Assembly (NCBI GenBank): GCA_002454815.1
Contig: DKJL01000012.1
Coordinates: 1 to 64,000 of the forward strand
From: Flavobacteriales bacterium UBA6693
GTDB taxonomy: Bacteria; Bacteroidota; Bacteroidia; Flavobacteriales; Weeksellaceae
Direction: 5' to 3'
Length of the DNA stretch: 64,000 nucleotides
Shown here: in pieces, positions 23,597 through 31,565 of the stretch
Layout: every line of letters starts with the position of its first letter
Numbering within the stretch: position 1 is the first letter of the stretch
Made by a program: the position numbers and the translations under genes
The notes under the pieces: model-generated
Told to the model about the DNA's origin: nothing
The model's database searches: none
The model's input: only the letters and a program-made list of their open reading frames with translations

Positions 23597-25781
23597 AATA
23601 AAACTACATAAAACAGCATGCTACAATGAAGTAGTAGAATTTGAGCCAAAAGAAATAAACTACTTTTTTGGTGGCAATGGTGTTGGTAAATCTTCAATGG
23701 GTAAAGTTATTTCTAATATAGCTGCTTTTCCTTCTTGTGAAATAAATTGGGCTTCTGCCCCTATTGATATTAATATCTACAATAAGCAATTTGTAAAGTC
23801 GAGCTTTTCTCAAAGTAATCAAATAAAAGGGATTTTTACACTTGGAAAAGACTTAACGGAAACACAAACCTTTATTGAAGAAAGCAACAATAAAATTGGA
23901 GAGCTTAAAACCAAAATTGATGGTTTAGAAAAATCACAGACTCAACAATCAGACAAGCTTTCAGCTAAAGTAACTGAAATGCAAGACAAGGCTTGGTCTT
24001 TAAAAAGAAAATTCGAAGATGATTTTAAGCCTGCATTTGTCAATTTTATGGGTAGTGGTGAAAGTTTTTTTAATAAGTGTTTAACTGAACAATCAAATAC
24101 TTCCACTCTACTATCAGAAAAAGACATTAAGGAAAAATGTAAACGTGTTTTTAATGATGACCTAAAAGCATTTGACCCAATTACTGATTTTACTTTTGAA
24201 GAACTGGAAAGCAATGAGTATTCAGAGATTTTAAATACCAAAATCATTGGTAAAGAAGATATTGAAATTGCAAAACTCATTCAGAAACTCGATAACAGTG
24301 ATTGGGTAAAAGATGGAGTTGATTATTTGCAAGTAACAGAAGATTCCTGTCCATTTTGCCAACAATCAATAAGCTCTGAATTAAGAAAACAAATAGAATC
24401 CTTTTTTGATGAAAGCTATGAAAACCAGAAAATTGAGCTTAATGATTTTATAGACAGCTATGAAACTTATGTAGGAGGTTTGATTAGTGAATTAGAATTG
24501 CTCTGTAATCGTGAAATTGCCATTATTGATTTCCAAGCATTAAATGATAAAATAGATTTATTAAAGGAGCAATACAAAAACAACATTGCAACTCTTGAGG
24601 CAAAACAAAAAACACCTAGTGTTCCAACTAGTATTGATAGCTTAAAAGAATTACTCTCAGAAATTTCTGCGCTTGTAACTAGCTACAAAACAAAAGTTGA
24701 GAAAAACAACAAAACCGTTTTAAACATTAAATCAGAAAAAGATTCCCTAAAGTCAGAAATTTGGCGATTTATAGTAAACGAACTTGACATTGACTTAAAA
24801 GCATACAATTCTACGAAACAAGCGGTAAATAAAGCCTGTGCTGGCATTTCTGAATCGATAAAAGCCACAAAAGAAGAAAAAGGGAAACTTGAAAAAGCGG
24901 TTAAGGAAAAGGAAGCAGATGTTACCAGTGTAAAACCAACCGTAAATGAAATAAACAAAATTTTGGCACTGTTTGGCTTTACCAATTTCAGCCTTGCGGA
25001 AGCTGAGAAAAAAGGTTTTTATAAAGTCATTCGTGAAGATGGTTCGGAAGTTCAAGAAACATTAAGTGAAGGTGAATCAACTTTTTTGACCTTTCTTTAT
25101 TTTTATCACATGTTAAGAGGTAGCACTTCGGACACAGGAATTGGGAAAGATAAAGTTGTAATTATTGATGACCCTATTTCGAGCTTAGATAGCAATGTAA
25201 TATTTATTGTAAGTAATCTAACGAAAGAATTAATCCGTGATGTTAAGAACAAGACTAATGGGATAAAACAAATATTCATTCTTTCTCATAATGTTTACTT
25301 TTTCAAGGAAGTTACATTTAAAGGGAACGGTAATAACAAATGGAAAGAAGAAGCATATTGGATAATCAGAAAACTTGACAACAACTCTTTTATCAAAGAG
25401 CATGATAAAAACCCAGTAAAAACAACTTATGAATTATTGTGGCGTGAATTAGACGACATTGAGAAAATCAATACTGCCACTATTTTCAATACACTAAGGA
25501 GAATTCTTGAATATTATTTCAACATACTGGGCGGACTTGACTATGAAAAAGCTGTAAGCAAATTTGAGGGAGAAGAGCAAATAATATTTAAGTCCTTGAT
25601 TTCTTGGATTAATGACGGTTCGCACTTTATAAATGATGATTTAGTCGTAGATGCAGAGCCAGAGAATGTATCTAAGTATTTAAAAGTTTTCAGATTGATG
25701 TTTGAAAGATTAGGACATGAAAGTCACTATAATATGATGTCTAATAACGAAACGGAAATCAAAGTAAATGCCAACGCTTAG
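23586..25781 (+). CDS. rloC: RloC-like ABC ATPase, candidate anticodon nuclease
   Basis: Starting at the ATG at 23586, the 731 residues show a Rad50-like plan. Walker A GGNGVGKS is at 29-36. Coiled-coil arms surround a zinc-hook CPFC (Cys255, Cys258). The ABC signature LSEGE is at 493-497 and the Walker B region ends in Asp528-Asp529. Beyond the ATPase are RRILE (Arg638, Glu642) and GSH (His680), matching the Arg-xxx-Glu...His triad of PrrC/RloC tRNA nucleases. RloC genes are known beside type I restriction loci. They cut tRNA anticodons when DNA damage or restriction failure is sensed. Nuclease activity here is inferred. Confidence 0.78.
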   Translation: MLNKIKLHKTACYNEVVEFEPKEINYFFGGNGVGKSSMGKVISNIAAFPSCEINWASAPIDINIYNKQFVKSSFSQSNQIKGIFTLGKDLTETQTFIEESNNKIGELKTKIDGLEKSQTQQSDKLSAKVTEMQDKAWSLKRKFEDDFKPAFVNFMGSGESFFNKCLTEQSNTSTLLSEKDIKEKCKRVFNDDLKAFDPITDFTFEELESNEYSEILNTKIIGKEDIEIAKLIQKLDNSDWVKDGVDYLQVTEDSCPFCQQSISSELRKQIESFFDESYENQKIELNDFIDSYETYVGGLISELELLCNREIAIIDFQALNDKIDLLKEQYKNNIATLEAKQKTPSVPTSIDSLKELLSEISALVTSYKTKVEKNNKTVLNIKSEKDSLKSEIWRFIVNELDIDLKAYNSTKQAVNKACAGISESIKATKEEKGKLEKAVKEKEADVTSVKPTVNEINKILALFGFTNFSLAEAEKKGFYKVIREDGSEVQETLSEGESTFLTFLYFYHMLRGSTSDTGIGKDKVVIIDDPISSLDSNVIFIVSNLTKELIRDVKNKTNGIKQIFILSHNVYFFKEVTFKGNGNNKWKEEAYWIIRKLDNNSFIKEHDKNPVKTTYELLWRELDDIEKINTATIFNTLRRILEYYFNILGGLDYEKAVSKFEGEEQIIFKSLISWINDGSHFINDDLVVDAEPENVSKYLKVFRLMFERLGHESHYNMMSNNETEIKVNANA

Positions 25782-25784
25782 CAC

Positions 25785-25849
25785 CCATACACATTGCCAA
25801 GTCGCTCAAAAAGCCAACCGCACGAGCCAAAACTTGTCAAAGAGTATGG
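25785..25849 (+). repeat. Imperfect hairpin after the RloC-like gene
   Basis: CCATAC and TTGCCAAGT can pair with ACTTGTCAA and GTATGG, closing a loop that contains the 16-base direct repeat. The hairpin begins four bases past the stop codon. It has no T run. It may be a 3'-end structure of the operon transcript or part of the recombination structure that continues to 26020. Confidence 0.4.
25808..25823 (+). repeat. 16-base direct repeat, right copy
   Basis: AAAAAGCCAACCGCAC, identical to 18240-18255. It lies in the loop of the hairpin downstream of the RloC-like gene. Together with the left copy it brackets the restriction block. Confidence 0.6.
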
Positions 25850-25881
25850 CTGCCCCAACGCACGGACGAAAAGAAAGCACG

Positions 25882-26020
25882 GGCATACAACATTGTATAA
25901 GAGCAATAGCTGGTGAAGTAGTAAATTCAAGGTCTGTGCATTTAATAAACTTTTGTGGTGGCGGACAGGTAATTGCCTTGAAATCCGCTACTGCTCTTAT
26001 ACTTGACCGTTAGCACCAAT
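25882..26020 (+). repeat. attC-like stem element between RloC gene and CRISPR array
   Basis: GGCATACAAC is followed by GTATAAGAGCAATAGC (25895-25910), which pairs with GCTACTGCTCTTATAC (25987-26002) over 16 bases with one mismatch, across a 76-base loop. The second arm is followed by TTGACCGTTAGC. The ACAAC...CCGTTA frame is close to, but not exactly, the RYYYAAC...GTTRRRY frame of integron attC sites. It ends four bases before the first CRISPR repeat. A cassette-recombination origin is an inference. Confidence 0.45.
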
Positions 26021-26024
26021 ACTA

Positions 26025-26418
26025 GTTGTGAATTGCTTTCAAAAATTATTATCTTCGGGACGAAGAACAACCATGAAACCATTGTCTTTGTTCTCTGCGG
26101 TGGTTGTGAATTGCTTTCAAAAATTATTATCTTCGGGACGAAGAACAACCAGGAGTTTATTAATGCGATGTACGCCAATGTTGTGAATTGCTTTCAAAAA
26201 TTATTATCTTCGGGACGAAGAACAACATGTTTCCCGCTTCGGTCGTTTCGGCGCGCGTTGTGAATTGCCTTCAAAAATTATTATCTTCGGGACGAAGAAC
26301 AACTATGAAACCTGAAATACAAAGTTACATTGAGTTGTGAATTGCTTTCAAAAATTATTATCTTCGGGACGAAGAACAACCTGAAAATCTCGCGCTTGGC
26401 AATCTTGCCCGTTGTGAA
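26025..26418 (+). CRISPR. CRISPR array, five 47-base repeats, no cas genes in window
   Basis: Repeats lie at 26025-26071, 26103-26149, 26180-26226, 26257-26303 and 26334-26380. The fourth has one change (GCCTTC). Spacers are 31, 30, 30, 30 and 30 bases. A sixth, degenerate repeat at 26411 keeps only GTTGTGAA. Repeats begin GTTGTG, end AACAAC and contain the perfect stem CTTCG-GGA-CGAAG. Length and sequence resemble type II-C repeats of flavobacteria (from memory). Each repeat carries TTG, 21 bases and TATCTTCG, a possible internal promoter. No Cas protein or anti-repeat was found nearby. Confidence 0.93.
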
Positions 26419-26428
26419 AACATTTAGC

Positions 26429-26454
26429 ACCTCGCCTATCTGCGGGGTATTTTT
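26429..26454 (+). terminator. Terminator downstream of the CRISPR array
   Basis: ACCTCGC, a six-base loop and GCGGGGT form a seven-pair stem (one G-U), followed by ATTTTT. It lies ten bases after the degenerate last repeat and would stop transcription coming rightward through the array. Confidence 0.6.
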
Positions 26455-26818
26455 ATGTTGTGATTTTTTTTATTTGTAATATAACTGAGAAGTACAGATT
26501 TGGACTTGCTTCTTCACAGTTCATCAACCTTTTGGCGAAAAGAATTTTAGGATGTTACAACACCTTTTGCACTTCGAGCGTGCGTCATTTTTAATTAAAA
26601 TAACTCATATACTTTTCTTATCGATTTATTAAAGTGCCGCTTTCGATAGAAATCGCGCGCACAATAGCCAAAGTAAGTCCATAACAAGTCCATAGCAGAT
26701 CTATAGCAATACTATTAAACTATTACTTAAGTGTTGCATTTATTATGAAATAGACTAACTTGTACTACGGATTATCCGCTACAATTCTTATCTTTACTAT
26801 GATGTAAATACGGGCAGC
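26455..26818. other. AT-rich spacer between CRISPR array and next gene
   Basis: No reading frame of interest. Around 26671-26712 a loose repetition of GTCCATA/TCTATAGCA units is visible. TATCTTTA near 26790 could be a weak -7 box for the gene at 26819. I see no tRNA, cas remnant or anti-repeat here. Confidence 0.5.
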
Positions 26819-27544
26819 ATGGCAAGAATTTTAAAAAACGGAAATTTAAGCGGAGCAGTTGGCAATCTTGTTTTTGTCAACAGCGAAACTCAAAATTATG
26901 TCCGCACAAAACCTTCCAATCTAAAGCAAAGTGCAAGAACACAAGCAGCGGCCGCGGCGTTCGGGATAGCCAGTGCGAAAGATAAACTTTTCCGCATTGC
27001 GCTCCGGCAGCATTTTGCTCCCATTGCAGACCCGAGGTATGCCGCCCGGCACCGCGCGAGAATGACCAAAGCCCTACGGCAACCTATGCAACAGAATACG
27101 GAGGATGAAAACCTGAATCTGGGGCTTCCGGAATCGCTCACCGGATTCGATTTTAACCTGCAGTACCCCTGGGAAAAAATCACGCACTTTTATCCGGAAT
27201 TTACCCAATTACCCACTCACCAACTCGAATGCCGACTTCCTCCGCTAAAACTTGGACAGGAGATCCGCCTACCCCAGGACGTGAAAAGTGCAGAATTAAG
27301 ACTGGATGCTTTTACAGTAAATCCTCTGTCCGACGTTATGCAGCTGGATGTACTGAGCACCTTCGTCACCGAAGTTTCGGCTGTCGAAACCACTTTGCCG
27401 GCCGTGTGGACCGTTGATGTTCCCCACGATCCTGCCTGGCTCATCGTGCTGGGAACACTTCTTTTCAAATTTGATTCTTCTCCTCATACCGGAAGTTTGA
27501 AGGGAAACTCGACTTATCTTTTCGCAAAATCTGTAGGAATCTGA
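26819..27544 (+). CDS. Hypothetical protein, N-terminus like DUF6266
   Basis: A 241-residue protein I do not firmly recognise. The first 60 residues (LSGAVGNLVFVNSETQNYVR followed by TKPSN...ARTQAAAAAFG) recall DUF6266 proteins of Bacteroidota, which share G-x-LSG-x-VGN and R-x-KP patterns. The rest is rich in Leu, Pro and Thr, without signal peptide or membrane helix. Base composition is higher in GC than the defence block to its left, so it may belong to the core side. It stands alone between the CRISPR terminator and ffh. Confidence 0.6.
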   Translation: MARILKNGNLSGAVGNLVFVNSETQNYVRTKPSNLKQSARTQAAAAAFGIASAKDKLFRIALRQHFAPIADPRYAARHRARMTKALRQPMQQNTEDENLNLGLPESLTGFDFNLQYPWEKITHFYPEFTQLPTHQLECRLPPLKLGQEIRLPQDVKSAELRLDAFTVNPLSDVMQLDVLSTFVTEVSAVETTLPAVWTVDVPHDPAWLIVLGTLLFKFDSSPHTGSLKGNSTYLFAKSVGI

Positions 27545-27729
27545 TTTTGAAATAACCCTTCATGCGGATAAGTATTAGTGATCGGTTCAGATAGTATAGA
27601 TCGTAAAAGGTCAGTTCATTTCGACTCTTTCGGCGGACCTGTGAAAAAAGCTGAACTTATTAGAAGCTTGCTAATTAACGTTTCAGACGATGCACGAAAA
27701 TTCGAATTTCAATTTAGCAGATAATTCCC

Positions 27730-27737
27730 TATTTTTG
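27730..27737 (+). promoter_or_regulatory. -7 box of ffh
   Basis: TATTTTTG matches the Bacteroidota -7 consensus and lies 19 bases before the ffh ATG. A clear TTG at -33 is not seen, so the call rests on the -7 element and its position. Confidence 0.5.
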
Positions 27738-27756
27738 CAAATCTTATACATTTACT

Positions 27757-29124
27757 ATGTTTAACAGTTTACAGGATAAATTAGATAAAGCCCTTCACAA
27801 TATTTCCGGGCGCGGAAAGATTACCGAAATCAACGTCGCCGAAACCGTAAAGGAAATACGGCGCGCACTCGTCGATGCCGACGTGAATTATAAAGTAGCA
27901 AAGGATCTTACCAAGCGCGTACAGGATAAAGCGCTGGGGCAGAATGTGCTTACCAGTCTTACGCCGGGACAGCTGATGACCAAGATCGTGCACGACGAAC
28001 TGGTGGAGCTGATGGGGTCTACCCACGAGGGAATCAACCTTTCCGGTAAGCCGAGCGTTATTCTTATTGCAGGTTTGCAGGGGTCCGGTAAAACGACTTT
28101 CTCCGGAAAGCTGGCGAATTATCTGCACCAAAAAAGAAATAAAAAACCTTTACTCGTCGCTTGTGACGTTTACCGACCGGCCGCGATCGAGCAGCTGAAA
28201 GTACTCGGCGGACAGACGGGAATTCCTGTTTATTCCGAAGAAGGGGCACTGAATCCTTCTCAGATCGCGGAGAATGCGGTAAAATTTGCCAAGGAAAATG
28301 GGCATGATGTCGTTATCGTGGACACGGCAGGTCGTCTGGCTATTGATGAGCAGATGATGAACGAAATTAAGTCCGTTCATTATTTCATTAAACCTAACGA
28401 AACGCTTTTCGTCGTGGATTCCATGACGGGACAGGATGCGGTGAATACTGCTAAAGCTTTTAATGAAGCGCTTAATTTTGATGGTGTTGTACTCACCAAA
28501 CTCGACGGTGATACCCGTGGCGGTGCTGCGCTGACCATCCGTTCAGTGGTCGAAAAGCCAATTAAATTTATCTCCACCGGTGAAAAAATGGAAGCCCTGG
28601 ACGTTTTCTATCCGGAAAGAATGGCGGACAGAATCCTTGGAATGGGTGACGTGGTATCTTTGGTAGAACGTGCGCAGGAACAGTTTGACGAGGAAGAAGC
28701 CAAGAAACTCCATAAAAAAATTGCCAAAAATGAATTTGGTTTTGATGATTTCCTGAAACAAATCAACCAGATCAAGAAAATGGGTAATATGAAGGATCTG
28801 ATGGGCATGATCCCGGGCGTTGGAAAAGCGATGAAAGATGTCGACATTCAGGACGACGCGTTCAAACACATCGAAGCCATGATCCACTCCATGACGCCGG
28901 AAGAAAGAAGAAGACCATCCATCATCAATACCCAACGTAAGAACCGCATTGCAAAAGGTGCCGGACGCAAGATCGAAGATCTGAATGCCTTGATGAAACA
29001 GTTTGACCAAATGGGTAAAATGATGAAGATGATGCAGGGGCCACAGGGCAAACAAATGATGGAAATGATGAGCAAAGGAATGCCGAAAGTCCCGGGAATG
29101 GGCGGCAATCTTTTTGGCAAATAG
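27757..29124 (+). CDS. ffh: Signal recognition particle protein (SRP54)
   Basis: GTPase that binds signal sequences and 4.5S RNA for co-translational membrane targeting. The 455 residues contain the N domain (1 to about 90), the G domain with GLQGSGKTT, VDTAGR and TKLDG motifs, and the methionine-rich M domain (from about 300; MMKMMQGPQGKQMMEMM near the end). All parts are intact. It is a single gene followed by a terminator. Confidence 0.97.
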   Translation: MFNSLQDKLDKALHNISGRGKITEINVAETVKEIRRALVDADVNYKVAKDLTKRVQDKALGQNVLTSLTPGQLMTKIVHDELVELMGSTHEGINLSGKPSVILIAGLQGSGKTTFSGKLANYLHQKRNKKPLLVACDVYRPAAIEQLKVLGGQTGIPVYSEEGALNPSQIAENAVKFAKENGHDVVIVDTAGRLAIDEQMMNEIKSVHYFIKPNETLFVVDSMTGQDAVNTAKAFNEALNFDGVVLTKLDGDTRGGAALTIRSVVEKPIKFISTGEKMEALDVFYPERMADRILGMGDVVSLVERAQEQFDEEEAKKLHKKIAKNEFGFDDFLKQINQIKKMGNMKDLMGMIPGVGKAMKDVDIQDDAFKHIEAMIHSMTPEERRRPSIINTQRKNRIAKGAGRKIEDLNALMKQFDQMGKMMKMMQGPQGKQMMEMMSKGMPKVPGMGGNLFGK

Positions 29125-29146
29125 AAATAAATAACTTAGAAATTAC

Positions 29147-29180
29147 AAATCCCGCTTCGCAAGAGTCGGGATTTTTTGTG
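29147..29180 (+). terminator. Terminator after ffh
   Basis: AAATCCCG...CGGGATTT with an inner CTT/AAG pairing is followed by TTTT. It lies 22 bases past the ffh stop codon. Confidence 0.8.
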
Positions 29181-29224
29181 AATGCAATTGTATGATCTAT
29201 CGCCAACTGCGTTTATTTCTAAAC

Positions 29225-29250
29225 AAAAAAAATCCCGCCTTGAGCGGGAC
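29225..29250 (-). terminator. Terminator after the 29271-29831 barrel gene
   Basis: On the minus strand GTCCCGC, a five-base loop and GCGGGAT are followed by a run of eight T. It lies 21 bases past the stop of the outer-membrane gene. Confidence 0.8.
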
Positions 29251-29270
29251 ATAAAATATAATCTGCGGTT

Positions 29271-29831
29271 TTATTTACCGAATTTGTATGCAAGACCGAT
29301 GTTGAATACGCTGTTTTTCCCGGACTCAGAACCAGAATTGTCTTTTAATACATCTGTTAAGCCAGCGGTGTAGCGTGCGGTAACACCAATATTTGGCGCG
29401 AAGTAGTATCCAAGGCCAAGACCGATTCCAACTTCAAAACCTTCCACTAATTCTTTAACATCTGCAGAAATGCCGCCTACTTTCGCTTTCGCGTTTACCA
29501 GGAAACCAAATTCAGGTCCTGCTTCCAGATAGAAGCTTGGCGTCGCGTTGTACTGGAACATTACCGGAACAGAAATGTAGTCCAGGTTGACGCTGATATC
29601 GTCACTGTCACTTGCTTTTGCTCCTTTCATGTTATACAGCAATTCCGGCTGAATGCTGAAGTTTGTTGCCAACGGTGCGTTCATGAACAGACCGCCACCG
29701 AAACCAACTTTAGCTTTTGTGTCATCTGCGTTCGAAATGTCGGAAACATTCAAACCTGCTTTTACGCCAAAAACCTGCGCATTCATTGCGCCGAAAAGTG
29801 CCACAGCACCTACTAACAAAATTTTCTTCAT
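29271..29831 (-). CDS. Outer membrane beta-barrel protein (PorT-like family)
   Basis: A 186-residue protein with a signal peptide (MKKILLVGAVALFGAMNAQ) followed by VFGVKAGLNVSDIS, the standard opening of the outer-membrane beta-barrel family. Repeated strands such as FSIQPELLYNMKGAK, ISVPVMFQYN and FYLEAGPEFGFLVNAK alternate polar and aromatic residues. The last residues (NIGLAYKFGK) form the C-terminal strand. About eight strands are expected. The gene at 47229 is a close relative. Function in the membrane is unknown. Confidence 0.87.
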   Translation of the reverse strand: MKKILLVGAVALFGAMNAQVFGVKAGLNVSDISNADDTKAKVGFGGGLFMNAPLATNFSIQPELLYNMKGAKASDSDDISVNLDYISVPVMFQYNATPSFYLEAGPEFGFLVNAKAKVGGISADVKELVEGFEVGIGLGLGYYFAPNIGVTARYTAGLTDVLKDNSGSESGKNSVFNIGLAYKFGK

Positions 29832-29851
29832 AATTTTTATTTAAAGTGCGG

Positions 29852-29859
29852 CAAATATA
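29852..29859 (-). promoter_or_regulatory. -7 box for the barrel gene at 29271-29831
   Basis: On the minus strand TATATTTG, 20 bases before the ATG, matches the Bacteroidota -7 consensus. The -33 element is poor. Confidence 0.5.
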
Positions 29860-29945
29860 ACTAAATAAACCAAGTGGAAATACACGGTCTTCCGCCCTCT
29901 GACGAAAAAAGTGAAAATCCTGATATTTGTCAATATCAATTAAAA

Positions 29946-30437
29946 TTACAGACGCAGCCCCAATCCCAGATTGAAAATATTATAGCGGATATTTCCCGAC
30001 GCAGGCGCACTGTTGAAAGCGTCATTCAGCTGCACCGCGTAACGCGCTTCGATCAGCAAACCGGAAAAAAGATCGGCTCCCAGGCCAAAGGCAGCTCCAA
30101 AATTTGTTCTTTTCATTCCACCCGTTTTCTCACCCATCCGGAAAGCAAATTGCGGCCCCAACTGCAGATTGAATTTAGGCAAAACATAAAATTTCAGCAT
30201 TACCGGCACTTGCGTGTAGGAGTCTTTATTAATACGAACATAATTTAAAGCAGGCTGCAGCGTGGCAAAATGGGGAATTCCCACTTCTGCAAAAACGCCG
30301 GCGTAATACCCCGCCGTAAGATCGTCGTATTTGCTGGATATTGTAGCCGAGGAAAAGCCACCGTTGATCCCAAACTTTGCCTGCGCCGCGGCAAGAACAC
30401 TGAAGCACAATGCGAAACTGAGTAATAATTTCTTCAT
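29946..30437 (-). CDS. Outer membrane beta-barrel protein
   Basis: A 163-residue secreted protein. The signal peptide (MKKLLLSFALCFSVLAAAQA) is followed by KFGINGGFSSATIS, then amphipathic strands (TLQPALNYVRINKD, QVPVMLKFYVLPKFNLQLGP) and a final strand NIFNLGLGLRL. It belongs to the same broad family as its neighbours but is shorter. It has its own promoter and is separated from the next barrel gene by 114 bases. No specific role can be given. Confidence 0.83.
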   Translation of the reverse strand: MKKLLLSFALCFSVLAAAQAKFGINGGFSSATISSKYDDLTAGYYAGVFAEVGIPHFATLQPALNYVRINKDSYTQVPVMLKFYVLPKFNLQLGPQFAFRMGEKTGGMKRTNFGAAFGLGADLFSGLLIEARYAVQLNDAFNSAPASGNIRYNIFNLGLGLRL

Positions 30438-30456
30438 AAACCGTTTAATTTTCGCG

Positions 30457-30464
30457 CAAAAGTA
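30457..30464 (-). promoter_or_regulatory. -7 box for the barrel gene at 29946-30437
   Basis: On the minus strand TACTTTTG, 19 bases before the ATG, fits the TAnnTTTG consensus. No clear TTG is found at the right distance. Confidence 0.45.
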
Positions 30465-30571
30465 TCATTTAAAAAGCAGAGAGTAAAACTTTACAGCTTA
30501 TCAAATAGTACAGCGTTTCAATTCGGCCGGAAAGAGAGAAGCAAAAAATGCTTGGCAAAAGTTTTTAAACA

Positions 30572-30598
30572 AAAAAAATGCTCCAAAATCGGAGCATT
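30572..30598 (-). terminator. Terminator after the barrel gene at 30617-31183
   Basis: On the minus strand AATGCTCC and GGAGCATT form an eight-pair stem followed by a run of T. It lies 18 bases past the stop codon. Confidence 0.82.
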
Positions 30599-30616
30599 GT
30601 AAGAGTCTGTTGGTAT

Positions 30617-31183
30617 TTACTGCTGATCTCTGAGCGCTGCTTTTGCCTTTGAACTGGGCAGGTAAATCTGGAAACCGATTCCTAAATAAAGATTTCCCTG
30701 GGCATTCGTATTGCCACCACCCACGAGGCCCTGATATTTCAGAAGTCCTTCCAAACCAACGCTCGGAGTGATGAAGTATGCGTAACCCGCACCAATGCCC
30801 AACTCTACCCCATTGGTAGAATCGCCTGCGCTGGAATTATTTCCGCCAAAACCTGCACTACCTTCTGCGAAGAAAACACCGTTGTTCAGCAGATTATCAA
30901 TTTCGTTGTTGGCAAAATAATATCGCGTGAAAGGCGCAATGCTCCAGTCAGTTTGGGTATCGCTGGTACCTTCGGGGCTGGCAACATTTAAACCGACCTG
31001 CGCTCCCAGTGCCCAGCGGTCCTGAACAAAGTAGGCCAGTTTTGGCGTCAGATTCATGTTGAACCCGTTCGTAAATTTAACGTTCGCTACCTGCGCACCT
31101 ACCATCCAGTTTCCCTGTTGCAACTGCGCGTTTGCCGTTACACCTAATACGAGTGCTGCTGCGCCTAATACTAATTTGTTCAT
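30617..31183 (-). CDS. Outer membrane beta-barrel protein, OmpW-like size
   Basis: A 188-residue protein with signal peptide MNKLVLGAAALVLGVTANAQ. Strand patterns include GNWMVGAQVANVKF, PKLAYFVQDRWALGAQVGLN and FTRYYFANNEI, and it closes with NLYLGIGFQIYLPSS. An extra charged tail of about 12 residues follows the last strand. Eight strands are likely. It differs from the PorT-like group in its first strands. Transport or structural role unknown. Confidence 0.83.
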   Translation of the reverse strand: MNKLVLGAAALVLGVTANAQLQQGNWMVGAQVANVKFTNGFNMNLTPKLAYFVQDRWALGAQVGLNVASPEGTSDTQTDWSIAPFTRYYFANNEIDNLLNNGVFFAEGSAGFGGNNSSAGDSTNGVELGIGAGYAYFITPSVGLEGLLKYQGLVGGGNTNAQGNLYLGIGFQIYLPSSKAKAALRDQQ

Positions 31184-31565
31184 AATTTTAATTTTTAATG
31201 TTACTTTTTTAAATCCGGACCAGATCTTTAAAATCTTTCGAATAATCTGATCCTCCTTTAAAGTGCAAAAACCAAGCCCACAAAATTTAGTTCACTGATA
31301 TGGCAATGACAGATGGAGCAATTTTAAATACAAAATTTTTTGTAAAATGCTGCTATCATTACCTCTAACGACGCTCACAGTTTTATGAAAAATTAACATA
31401 AAATTCTTTGAAAAAATAATTCTGTTTAGGTAAATGTACATTTCATCTCCATTAGGATTTCGTTTTAATAATCAAATAATCCCTATTTGAACGCACGGGT
31501 CACCAACAAAAAAGCAGGTGTAAACCCGCTAAAATTAAATTTTTAGAATAACGAACTTATGTTCT
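31184..31565. other. Intergenic region upstream of the barrel gene
   Basis: An AT-rich 380-base stretch. It presumably holds the promoter of the leftward barrel gene with a long leader, but I find no convincing TTG/TAnnTTTG pair. No reading frame, RNA gene or repeat is recognised. Confidence 0.4.

Noticed and set aside
25768..26263. Several 78-86-residue frames over the hairpins and CRISPR repeats
   Set aside because: They translate repeated DNA (the same peptide repeats with each CRISPR repeat) and are not genes.
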